47,426 nt of DNA. Origin: an aff. Roholtiella sp. LEGE 12411. Its GTDB lineage: Bacteria; Cyanobacteriota; Cyanobacteriia; Cyanobacteriales; Nostocaceae. How positions within the stretch are numbered: position 1 is the stretch's first letter; each line of letters opens with the position of its first letter. Where the stretch lies: NCBI RefSeq assembly GCF_015206995.1, contig NZ_JADEXR010000036.1:1-47426 (forward strand), written 5' to 3'. The notes beneath the pieces are model-generated. The model worked only from the letters and a program-made list of their open reading frames with translations. It was not told where the DNA came from and searched no databases. Positions 1 to 7,098 of the stretch are shown here, piece after piece. A program made the translations under genes and the position numbers.

Positions 1-45
1 ATGCCCCATGCCCCATGCCCCATACCCAATGCCCCATACCCAATA
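1..45. repeat. STRR heptamer array (CCCCATG/CCCAATA units)
   Basis: After an initial ATG there are six consecutive 7-bp units: CCCCATG, CCCCATG, CCCCATA, CCCAATG, CCCCATA and CCCAATA. This is the short tandemly repeated repetitive sequence typical of heterocystous cyanobacteria. It lies immediately past the ileS stop codon, so it is outside the coding sequence. A related array occurs at the far right end of the window. Confidence 0.9.
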
Positions 46-46
46 C

Positions 47-2935
47 CTAAAACTCTCCAGCCAAGGCTGCAACACAACGTTCGCAAATTAGGGGATGCTC
101 TTCTGATTCTCCCACATGGGTGGAGTAGTTCCAGCAGCGATCGCATTTTTCCCCCTCTGCATTCACTACCCCAATTCCCCAGGTATCTGACTGCAAGTTG
201 TATTTTACCCCTTGCAGTTTGTCAGGAGAATCTAATATTTCCACTTGGGAGGTGAGGAATAAATAACGGAGTTCATCGATACCGTCACCATTAGTTGGGT
301 TTAGTGCTTTTACGGAGGAGCGTAACTGCTCGTCACCTATATAAAGCAATGCTTTTGCTTCTAGAGAAGAACCAATCAGTTTTTCTATCCTTGCTTGTTC
401 TAGTACCTTGTTTACCTCAGTACGAATTTGCCGGATTTGTTGCCAAAATCCTGCAATTTCTGGATTACGCCATTTTTCTTCTAACTGTACCCAACCGGCT
501 TCAAACACCGATTTGTAGGGGGTTTTGTAAGGGAGATATTGCCAGATATCTTCGGCGGTGTGGCATAGCACTGGGGCGATCGCTCGTGCTAAATTTTCTA
601 AAGCTATCTTCAGCACTGTTTGACAACTGCGACGGCGAAAAGCGTTAGGAGCGCTGATGTACAGCCTATCCTTGGCAACATCTAAATAAAAGTTGGATAA
701 ATCCACCACGCAGAAATTCTGCACTGTTTGGAAGAAGCGGAAGAATTGGAAATTATCAAAAGCATCCGTTACTTCTTCAAACACCTCAGTGATGCGGTGC
801 AGCATATAGCGGTCAAGTTCTGGCAATTCCTCGAAGGGGACTGCATCCTTTTCGGGGTCAAAATCGTGCAAGCTACCCAACAGAAACCGCGCTGTATTGC
901 GAATCTTACCTCTGACATCGTTCAGCTGCTTGATGATGTTTTTACCAATGCGGACATCAGAGGAATAATCTACTGACGACACCCACAACCTCAATACATC
1001 TGCACCATAAGGTGGTTCTGCTTTTTGATTTTTCCCGCCTTCAATGATTGTATTTGGGTCAACCACATTTCCTTCTGACTTGCTCATCTTACGCCCTTGT
1101 TCATCTAAAACAAAGCCGTGAGTTATCACAGTTTTGTAAGGCGCAATACCATTAACCGCTACACTGGTAAGCAAACTTGACTGGAACCAACCGCGATGTT
1201 GGTCGGAACCTTCCAAATACAAATCAGCCGGGTAGCGTAACTCTGGACGCTGTTTAGTTACTGCTGCCCAAGATGAACCCGAATCAAACCACACATCCAT
1301 TGTGTCAGTACCTCTGCGGTAAGACTTGCCATTTTGGCGATAGGATTCGGGTAATAACTCTGCTACCGACATTTCCCACCAAGCGTCAGAACCTTTTTCT
1401 GCGATAATTGCTTGGACGTAGTTTATGGTTTCGGCATTCAGCAGTGGTTCCCCAGTTTGCTCATCGTAGAAAACAGGAATGGGTACACCCCAAGCACGCT
1501 GACGGGAGATACACCAATCAGAACGTTCCGCCACCATTGGCGTAATGCGATTTTCACCTTGGGCTGGAATCCATTTTACCGTTGCGATCGCCTTTAATGC
1601 TTCCTCTCTAAATCCCTCTACCGAAGCAAACCATTGTTCGGTTGCTCGGAAAATCGTCGGCTTTTTCGTCCGCCAGTCGTAAGGATATTTGTGAGCATAA
1701 GCCTCCTCCTTCAACAACGAACCCGCAGCAGTTAACGCATCAATCACCGCCTGATTACCATCACCTAGCACATTCAACCCAGCAAATTCTCCCGCTTCCT
1801 GGGTAAAATTACCATTGTCATCAACTGGCGCGAGGATAGGCAAACCATAACGCTGACCAACGATATAATCTTCTTGACCATGACCAGGTGCAGTATGTAC
1901 CAACCCAGTACCAGACTCGGTAGTGATGTAATCACCACCCACAACCACCGGACTTTCGCGGTCAAAAAGAGGATGACGGTAAGTAGTATGTTCTAAATCT
2001 TTCCCCTTAAACGTGGCTTTTACAGTTAACTCAACTCCCAACGTCGAAGATAAACTCTCCACCAAATCAGCAGCAACAATGAGATACTTAAATCCTCCAT
2101 TACTCTGTGCCTCCACGTCTGTGCGTGACACCTCCACCACTGCGTAGTTTAAATCCGCATTCACAGCCACCGCCAAATTCCCTGGAATTGTCCAAGGCGT
2201 AGTTGTCCAGATAGCCACACCTAATTCCGACAAATATTCTCCCAACAGCGGTTTAACCGCCTCCGCTAAACCTGTAATTGGAAAAGCCGCATAGATACTG
2301 CGGGAAGTGTGACCCTCTGGGTATTCCAACTCAGCTTCAGCCAAAGCCGTTTTAGAACTAGGACTCCAGTGAACCGGCTTCAAACCACGATAGATGTATC
2401 CTTTTAAAAACATCTGACCGAAAACGCCAATTTGCGCCGCTTCGTATTCTGGCTGGAGAGTGAGATAAGGGTGTTCAAAATCACCCCACATTCCGAAACG
2501 CTTACAGGTTTTACTTTGATCTTCCACTGCTTCTAGAGCAAATGCTTTCGCTTTTTGCCGCAGTTGTAAAGGTGTTAAGTTTTGCCGCTCTGCTGGCTTC
2601 ATATTCTGCAAAACTTTCAGCTCAATTGGCAAACCGTGACAGTCCCAACCGGGGACATAGCGAATCTTACGCCCTTTTAGCAGTTGGTAGCGATTAATAA
2701 TATCTTTGAGAATTTGACCTAAAGCATGACCACTATGCAGAGAACCATTAGCATAAGGAGGCCCATCATGCAGTATAAATAATTCGCCTGGGTTTTCTTT
2801 GGAGAGGCGATCGTAAATTTTATTTTCTTCCCAAAATTGCTGAATTTCAGGCTCACGCTTGATGGCGTTTGCCCGCATATCAAAATTAGTCTTGGGTAAG
2901 TTTACAGTATCTTTGTAACTTCCAGTTTCGGTCAC
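47..2935 (-). CDS. ileS: Isoleucyl-tRNA synthetase
   Basis: Charges tRNA-Ile with isoleucine in the cytoplasm and edits misactivated valine. It is a class I synthetase. The HIGH-type signature is seen as PPYANGSLHSGHAL near the N-terminus, followed by the CP1 editing region, the KMSKS loop (GRKMSKSEGN), an anticodon-binding domain, and a C-terminal Zn-binding segment with two Cys pairs (CDRCW...CERC). From the GTG at 2935 the protein is 962 residues, matching the size I recall for Nostoc IleS (VTETGSYKDTVNLP as N-terminus). The reading frame stays open upstream to an ATG at 3052, but the extra 39 residues are low-complexity and cover a hairpin in the leader, so I prefer the GTG. An in-frame ATG at 2989 is the alternative. 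The frame is uninterrupted. Confidence 0.96.
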   Translation of the reverse strand: MTETGSYKDTVNLPKTNFDMRANAIKREPEIQQFWEENKIYDRLSKENPGELFILHDGPPYANGSLHSGHALGQILKDIINRYQLLKGRKIRYVPGWDCHGLPIELKVLQNMKPAERQNLTPLQLRQKAKAFALEAVEDQSKTCKRFGMWGDFEHPYLTLQPEYEAAQIGVFGQMFLKGYIYRGLKPVHWSPSSKTALAEAELEYPEGHTSRSIYAAFPITGLAEAVKPLLGEYLSELGVAIWTTTPWTIPGNLAVAVNADLNYAVVEVSRTDVEAQSNGGFKYLIVAADLVESLSSTLGVELTVKATFKGKDLEHTTYRHPLFDRESPVVVGGDYITTESGTGLVHTAPGHGQEDYIVGQRYGLPILAPVDDNGNFTQEAGEFAGLNVLGDGNQAVIDALTAAGSLLKEEAYAHKYPYDWRTKKPTIFRATEQWFASVEGFREEALKAIATVKWIPAQGENRITPMVAERSDWCISRQRAWGVPIPVFYDEQTGEPLLNAETINYVQAIIAEKGSDAWWEMSVAELLPESYRQNGKSYRRGTDTMDVWFDSGSSWAAVTKQRPELRYPADLYLEGSDQHRGWFQSSLLTSVAVNGIAPYKTVITHGFVLDEQGRKMSKSEGNVVDPNTIIEGGKNQKAEPPYGADVLRLWVSSVDYSSDVRIGKNIIKQLNDVRGKIRNTARFLLGSLHDFDPEKDAVPFEELPELDRYMLHRITEVFEEVTDAFDNFQFFRFFQTVQNFCVVDLSNFYLDVAKDRLYISAPNAFRRRSCQTVLKIALENLARAIAPVLCHTAEDIWQYLPYKTPYKSVFEAGWVQLEEKWRNPEIAGFWQQIRQIRTEVNKVLEQARIEKLIGSSLEAKALLYIGDEQLRSSVKALNPTNGDGIDELRYLFLTSQVEILDSPDKLQGVKYNLQSDTWGIGVVNAEGEKCDRCWNYSTHVGESEEHPLICERCVAALAGEF

Positions 2936-2988
2936 AGTCTCATGCCTAGGATTAGGTGTGCTGATTTGATCAATTATAGAATATGGCA

Positions 2989-3015
2989 TGAAAACCCCCC
3001 AAGTCTGGGGGATTC
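2989..3015 (-). promoter_or_regulatory. Terminator-like hairpin in the ileS leader
   Basis: Read on the minus strand the leader contains CCCCC-AGACTT-GGGGG followed by GTTTT, about 60 bp before the GTG start of ileS. This has the form of an intrinsic terminator or attenuator. No T-box features are evident. It could equally be a relic of the neighbouring rpn fragment, so a regulatory role is inference. Confidence 0.3.
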
Positions 3016-3040
3016 TTTTAAAGTCGTCCTGTATTATTAG

Positions 3041-3220
3041 AGTGAACAACAACGGCAGTTATTAGAATTAATAGAGACAATTTTAGTTTACAATTTCCCA
3101 ACTATGAGTCGAGAGGAGATTGCAGGTATGTTTGGGTTAAGCGATTTGAAGCAAACACGAGTTTTTGAACCTCACGCGACTTCAAGTCGTGTGAGGTTCA
3201 AAGAAAAGTATCTTGCTTAA
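3041..3220 (+). pseudogene. C-terminal remnant of an Rpn-family (PD-(D/E)XK) nuclease
   Basis: This is an open frame of 59 codons with a TAG immediately before it. It reads SEQQRQLLELIETILVY, then FPTMSREEIAGMFGLSDLKQTRVFE. That pattern matches the segment just before the coiled tail of cyanobacterial Rpn/DUF4351-type nucleases, where I recall the consensus LIETIxVYKxPxxSREEIExMFGLSxLKQTRVYQE. The nuclease domain is missing, and the 3' part runs into an unrelated 35-bp palindrome before TAA. It is a relic, not a functional gene. An intact member of the same broad family lies at 18288-19247. Confidence 0.7.
3166..3200. repeat. 35-bp palindrome (17-bp arms)
   Basis: TGAACCTCACGCGACTT is followed by one C and then AAGTCGTGTGAGGTTCA. 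The arms pair over 17 bp with a single G-T wobble. It interrupts the Rpn remnant and lies 58 bp upstream of dusB. It could form a strong hairpin on either strand, but no T-run follows. Confidence 0.75.
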
Positions 3221-3258
3221 GAAGAACCTTATCGTCATTAAAATTAATCATTGTTTAT

Positions 3259-4314
3259 ATGGTTTCCCTATCTCCTGATCTAAAAAATAAACTATCCCAA
3301 CCCTTAAAGATTGGCTCATTTGAAGTAAAAAGCCGAGTTCTCCAGTCGCCTCTATCTGGGGTGACGGATATGGTGTTTCGTCGCCTTGTGCGTCGCTATG
3401 CACCAGATTCGATGATGTATACGGAAATGGTGAATGCTACGGGGTTGCATTATGTCAAGCAGTTACCCAAAATCATGGAGGTAGACCCCAACGAACGACC
3501 AATTAGTATTCAACTGTTTGATTGTCGTCCCGATTTTCTGGCTGAAGCAGCGATTAAAGCAGTTGCGGAAGGCGCTGATACTGTTGATATCAACATGGGA
3601 TGTCCGGTAAATAAAATTACCAAAAATGGTGGTGGTTCTTCGTTGTTGCGACAACCACAAGTCGCTGAAGCAATTGTGCGGGAAGTGGTGAGAGCTGTTG
3701 ATGTCCCAGTGACAGTGAAAACCCGTATTGGCTGGAACGATCAGGAAATCACGATTCTTGATTTTGCCAAGCGGATGGAAGATGCAGGAGCAAAAATGAT
3801 CACGGTGCATGGACGCACCCGCGCCCAAGGGTACAATGGCAATGCTCGTTGGGAATGGATTGCTCGTGTGAAGGAAGTACTTGTTATCCCAGTGATTGGT
3901 AATGGAGATATATTCTCTGTTGAGGCGGCGGTGAAATGTTTAGAACAAACTGGCGCTGATGGCGTAATGTGTTCCCGTGGAACTTTGGGTTATCCGTTTT
4001 TGGTGGGAGAAATCGATCACTTCCTCAAAACTGGGGAAATGTTACCACCACCAACCCCAATACAGCGGTTGGAATGTGCTAGAGAACATTTGCAAGCTTT
4101 ATGGGAATATAAAGGCGATCGCGGTGTACGTCAAGCCCGCAAGCACATGACATGGTATGCTAAAGGATTCGTTGGTGCTGCTGATTTGCGCGGGCAGCTA
4201 AGTTTAGTTGAAACGGTAGATCAGGGTTTACAGTTAATTGATCGGGCGATCGCACAACTGGCGAATGGTTATGAACCAGAGGAAGAGGTAGAATCTAATT
4301 TAGCTTTGGTGTAA
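3259..4314 (+). CDS. dusB: tRNA-dihydrouridine synthase, DusB/NifR3 type
   Basis: Reduces uridine in the D-loop of tRNAs to dihydrouridine using FMN and NAD(P)H. The 351 residues form a TIM-barrel flavoenzyme. Seen are the N-terminal PLSGVTDMVFRRL segment (about 31-43), the active-site loop DINMGCPVNKI with catalytic Cys at about 115, the FMN-phosphate-binding segment VIGNGDI, and GVMCSRGTLGYPF near 233-247, where DusB proteins normally have GxMIGRAA. The C-terminal helical domain contains the RQARKHMTWYAKG motif. Length and motif order fit the family. It is preceded by the Rpn remnant and palindrome, so it is probably transcribed alone. Confidence 0.93.
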   Translation: MVSLSPDLKNKLSQPLKIGSFEVKSRVLQSPLSGVTDMVFRRLVRRYAPDSMMYTEMVNATGLHYVKQLPKIMEVDPNERPISIQLFDCRPDFLAEAAIKAVAEGADTVDINMGCPVNKITKNGGGSSLLRQPQVAEAIVREVVRAVDVPVTVKTRIGWNDQEITILDFAKRMEDAGAKMITVHGRTRAQGYNGNARWEWIARVKEVLVIPVIGNGDIFSVEAAVKCLEQTGADGVMCSRGTLGYPFLVGEIDHFLKTGEMLPPPTPIQRLECAREHLQALWEYKGDRGVRQARKHMTWYAKGFVGAADLRGQLSLVETVDQGLQLIDRAIAQLANGYEPEEEVESNLALV

Positions 4315-4410
4315 CAAGGATTTTAAAGTTTTCCGCATACGGCTGCCTGATTCATATTTTGATTCAGCAACGCCCTTAAAACTAGCGATCGCCACAAATA
4401 AACAAACTAA

Positions 4411-4442
4411 TGTAGAGACGCTTGCCATAGCACATCTCTACA
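4411..4442. repeat. Imperfect hairpin with TGTAGAGA/TCTCTACA arms
   Basis: TGTAGAGA and TCTCTACA flank a 16-base loop. The same GTAGAGACG core is used in the perfect palindrome at 7055-7082, so this appears to belong to a dispersed Nostoc hairpin family. The MITE at 4444 begins directly after it. Confidence 0.6.
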
Positions 4443-4443
4443 T

Positions 4444-4655
4444 AGGGCTTGCTGAATAGAATTGTAATATAGACTAGATAAGGATTTTAAGCCTTTTTCC
4501 AACAAACAAGTGCAAGGTCATAACATCTAAAGTCTCAAAACCCTTGCACAATCGTTAGCGATCGCTGGGTAAATTCTGAAACTGAGCGATGAAACAAGTA
4601 TTTTGTAAGCTGTGTGGCTTCTACATTTGCTTGAGAGACTTATTCAGCAAGCCCT
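4444..4655. mobile_element. 212-bp MITE with 15-bp terminal inverted repeats
   Basis: The left end is AGGGCTTGCTGAATA and the right end TATTCAGCAAGCCCT, an exact 15-bp inverted pair. Both sides are flanked by ACAT (4440-4443 and 4656-4659), consistent with a 4-bp target duplication. The interior has no open frame of useful length, so this is a non-autonomous element mobilised in trans by an IS with the same ends. It lies between dusB and the convergent membrane-protein gene. Confidence 0.8.
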
Positions 4656-4690
4656 ACATAATTACGAATTACGAATTATGAATTAATCTG
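4656..4690. repeat. ATTACGA-type short tandem repeat
   Basis: The string ACATAATTACGAATTACGAA, continuing TTATGAATTAAT, repeats a 9-bp unit between the MITE and the stop codon of the minus-strand gene ending at 4683. Similar AATTCGGAATT/TTTGTAATT strings occur at 32256-32290. No function is apparent. Confidence 0.5.
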
Positions 4691-5462
4691 AGGCTGTTTT
4701 AAAAAATCGGATAATTTCGCGGACATGATCGAGAAATTGACCATCAGTTGAAAGTTGCGCGATCGCATTTCTAGCTTCTCTTGTCAAACGTTCATGCTCA
4801 GTTTGATTTGTCGCGCGTAATTCTTCTAAATTAGCAGCAATTCGCGCTAAGTCTCTGCGAGTTTCGTCGGCAAATCGTTGTTGAGTTGCTGGCAATGAAT
4901 AGGGTTGTTCTGGGTTAAGTTGATCTTCTATCTGCCGAACTTTCTCTTCTAGAGAATTAAAGCGATCGCGTAGTTCAAAAATATCTTCGCGGGGATACTT
5001 CCATTCTTGGCGAATCATCGCTAACCGCGCATATAAATATTCGTAAGCGCGAATCGCTGGACGCAGAATGGTTAATAATAAAGCTGCACCAGAACTTATG
5101 TACCCCACCGTACTAATACCAGTGGCAGCGAGAGTATAAAGACCAACAGTTGAGAATAAGTGTAAAGCAATGGCAACCCAGAGCGATCGCTTTGCCAACA
5201 GTTTGACGTATTTTTCTTGTTTCTCATCGACTGGAATTCCTTTCTCAGCTGACTGTGCTGCTTCTGCTAAAACTTCTTTGGCTTGAAAATGCACATTCCA
5301 CGGTACGGTAACAATTACTAACAACCACCAAAAACTTGCACCACCAATCACCCAATCAAGAAAGTTACCAGCTGGGATGTGCAACCATTGCAGTAGTCCA
5401 AAAGCCGCTAGCACCACAACCACAATTCCTGCAATGGAACTGATGAAAAAGTTAATATACAT
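4683..5462 (-). CDS. Conserved cyanobacterial membrane protein with C-terminal coiled coil
   Basis: No specific family recognised. The 259 residues begin with a hydrophobic helix (about 5-25), followed by a second around 35-55 with WWLLVIVTVPW. A basic/acidic segment (65-88) precedes a hydrophobic hairpin around 93-135. The rest (145-259) is charged and heptad-like (FELRDRFNSLEEKVRQIEDQL and LARIAANLEELRATNQTEHERL), suggesting a cytoplasmic coiled coil. A role in membrane organisation is possible but is inference. The gene is monocistronic, with an AT-rich leader that carries a degenerate 75-bp tandem repeat. Confidence 0.75.
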   Translation of the reverse strand: MYINFFISSIAGIVVVVLAAFGLLQWLHIPAGNFLDWVIGGASFWWLLVIVTVPWNVHFQAKEVLAEAAQSAEKGIPVDEKQEKYVKLLAKRSLWVAIALHLFSTVGLYTLAATGISTVGYISSGAALLLTILRPAIRAYEYLYARLAMIRQEWKYPREDIFELRDRFNSLEEKVRQIEDQLNPEQPYSLPATQQRFADETRRDLARIAANLEELRATNQTEHERLTREARNAIAQLSTDGQFLDHVREIIRFFKTASD

Positions 5463-5528
5463 CTTGCTCTGTCTCCGGTGAAACTATCACCTCGATCATC
5501 ACTGTACCCCAGCAGTTATACGTAAATC

Positions 5529-5663
5529 ATTGTGATGGTTTTTTTAATAGCACATATCCCACTGTGCAGAATTCAAACTTCAAAAATTTTTGTGCTCAGA
5601 ATCCTTGTGATAGTTTTTCTATTAGCACATATTCCAATGTACGTAATTCAAAATTTAAAAACC
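5529..5663. repeat. Degenerate tandem duplication, 75-bp period
   Basis: TTGTGATGGTTTTT..AATAGCACATATCC.. beginning at 5530 recurs 75 bp later as TTGTGATAGTTTTT..ATTAGCACATATTCC.., each followed by an AATTCAAA..TTTAAAAA-like tail. Identity is clearly above background across about 60 bp. It lies between two minus-strand genes, upstream of the membrane-protein gene, and could hold duplicated regulatory sites. Confidence 0.6.
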
Positions 5664-5693
5664 TTTAACCCTGTTCTGTCACTCTTGGAAAAT

Positions 5694-6098
5694 TTACTCA
5701 ACTAAATAACTACGCCAAAGTTGAGTATTTTTACTACCTTTTTCTGGAATCAGCAATCGCCAGGTTTTACCTTCTTGCTGAATTTGCAGGTAAACGTCAA
5801 AGGTTTTTTTTGGTTGCGTTAAGCGCCGTTTTGGTAGCTTAACAATCAAGTCGTAGCTTCCTTTAACGTGGAAAGCTGGTAAATTTTCAATCGTCAGGGG
5901 TTGTTCTTCGCTAATTGATAGCCGCTTGATTTCAAATCCTTGAAAATCTAGATCCAACTGTTGGCTAAGTTTTTGTTGAGTTTGCTCTAGCCCAAGTGCG
6001 ATCGCTCTTTGTACTAAATCGCTAGTTGGTAGCAGTCCAATACTGCCACAAGCTGTGACTACCACTAACAATATTGCTGTCAAAACTAACCGCACCAT
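5694..6098 (-). CDS. Small predicted lipoprotein
   Basis: With the ATG at 6098 the product is 134 residues and starts MVRLVLTAILLVVVTACGS, a signal peptide with a lipobox-like VTAC at about residue 17. The longer frame from 6167 would collide with the divergent methyltransferase start and would bury the signal peptide, so I reject it. The mature part has alternating hydrophobic beta-type stretches (GFEIKRLSISEEQPLTIENL, GSYDLIVKLPKRR, TFDVYLQIQQEGKTWRLLIP). No named family recognised. The protein probably sits on the periplasmic face of a membrane. Confidence 0.75.
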   Translation of the reverse strand: MVRLVLTAILLVVVTACGSIGLLPTSDLVQRAIALGLEQTQQKLSQQLDLDFQGFEIKRLSISEEQPLTIENLPAFHVKGSYDLIVKLPKRRLTQPKKTFDVYLQIQQEGKTWRLLIPEKGSKNTQLWRSYLVE

Positions 6099-6165
6099 GT
6101 TATATCTGAGATTCCACTTATCAGCGATAGTATAACTGTAGATTCTCTTAATTTTCTGAGCTACC

Positions 6166-6831
6166 ATGCCAAAACAGTCTATAGGTCTTGATAACCAACT
6201 CTACAATTATCTTTTATCCGTTTCGCTGCGGGAACCAGAAATTCTTTGGAAGTTGCGCCAAGAAACCGCCAGCCATCCCCAGAGTGGAATGCAGATTTCA
6301 CCAGAACAAGGGCAGTTTATGAGACTTCTGGTACAGTTAATTGGAGCAAAGAAAACCCTGGAAGTTGGAGTTTTTACAGGTTATAGCTCACTTTCTGTCG
6401 CTTTGGCACTACCGGCTGATGGGAAAATTATTGCTTGTGATGTGAGTGAAGAATTTACTGCGATCGCTCGGCGGTATTGGCAAGAAGCTGGGGTTGCTGA
6501 TAAAATCGATCTACGATTAGCACCAGCTTTGAAAACTTTAGATCAGCTACTGGCAACTGGGCAAGCCGAGACATTTGATTTTGCCTTTATTGATGCCGAT
6601 AAAGAAAATTATGATGGATATTATGAGCGATCTCTGCAATTGGTGCGTCCGGGTGGATTGATTGCTATTGATAATGTTTTATGGTCTGGACAAGTCGCTA
6701 ACCCGCAAATTCAAGATGAAAGCACCCAATCTATCCGCGCCCTTAATGATAAGTTACACCATGACGAACGAGTAACTGTTTCGCTTGTCCCCATCGCAGA
6801 TGGACTAACACTAGCACTCAAGCGACGTTAG
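6166..6831 (+). CDS. SAM-dependent O-methyltransferase, caffeoyl-CoA OMT-like (family 3)
   Basis: Transfers a methyl group from S-adenosylmethionine to a catechol-type hydroxyl. The 221 residues carry the SAM-binding motif TLEVGVFTGYSSL (64-76), acidic ACDVSEE (90-96), the metal-binding FIDADKENYDGYYE (141-154), and AIDNVLWSGQV (167-177), whose Asp-Asn pair completes the divalent-metal site. Length and motif spacing match bacterial family 3 enzymes. The substrate cannot be told from sequence. It is divergent from the lipoprotein gene, with 67 bp between starts, and is followed closely by a small Cys-rich protein gene that may be co-transcribed. Confidence 0.9.
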   Translation: MPKQSIGLDNQLYNYLLSVSLREPEILWKLRQETASHPQSGMQISPEQGQFMRLLVQLIGAKKTLEVGVFTGYSSLSVALALPADGKIIACDVSEEFTAIARRYWQEAGVADKIDLRLAPALKTLDQLLATGQAETFDFAFIDADKENYDGYYERSLQLVRPGGLIAIDNVLWSGQVANPQIQDESTQSIRALNDKLHHDERVTVSLVPIADGLTLALKRR

Positions 6832-6872
6832 TGCAGTGTAAAAATGTAAATCGCAAAAATTCCTTCATTATT

Positions 6873-7037
6873 ATGGCTGTAGAACTCCCAACTGAAAAAG
6901 ACTTTCCTACGACAAGCACTAGCATAAAGATAAGTCAAGAAGCAGAAATTGAAAAAATTTTATGTTCCCATTGTCAGCGCACCGCTATGAACGGTATTAA
7001 ATGTAAAGGGATTTGTGTGACTGATAATGACTATTAA
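6873..7037 (+). CDS. 54-residue Cys-rich small protein, putative zinc binder
   Basis: From ATG at 6873 the product starts MAVELPTEKDFP. A longer frame from 6831 overlaps the methyltransferase stop and is less likely. The C-terminal half contains CSHCQRTAMNGIKCKGICV, that is CxxC followed after nine residues by CxxxC, a compact four-Cys arrangement suited to a zinc ribbon. I recall similar short proteins in Nostoc genomes but no function. It lies 41 bp after the O-methyltransferase gene and just before a strong palindrome that may end the transcript. Confidence 0.7.
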   Translation: MAVELPTEKDFPTTSTSIKISQEAEIEKILCSHCQRTAMNGIKCKGICVTDNDY

Positions 7038-7054
7038 GGATAAAGATATCTCCT

Positions 7055-7082
7055 GTAGAGACGCGATTCATCGCGTCTCTAC
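7055..7082. terminator. Perfect palindrome between convergent genes, possible bidirectional terminator
   Basis: GTAGAGACGCGAT-TC-ATCGCGTCTCTAC forms a perfect 13-bp stem with a 2-base centre. It sits between the plus-strand small protein and the minus-strand SLH gene, where a terminator is expected. It also belongs to a dispersed GTAGAGACGCGAT repeat type. No long T-run follows. Confidence 0.6.
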
Positions 7083-7098
7083 TCCTAACTACAGATGC

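Noticed and set aside
5529-5663. CRISPR array
   Set aside because: Only two degenerate copies with no regular short repeats or spacers; no cas genes in the window.
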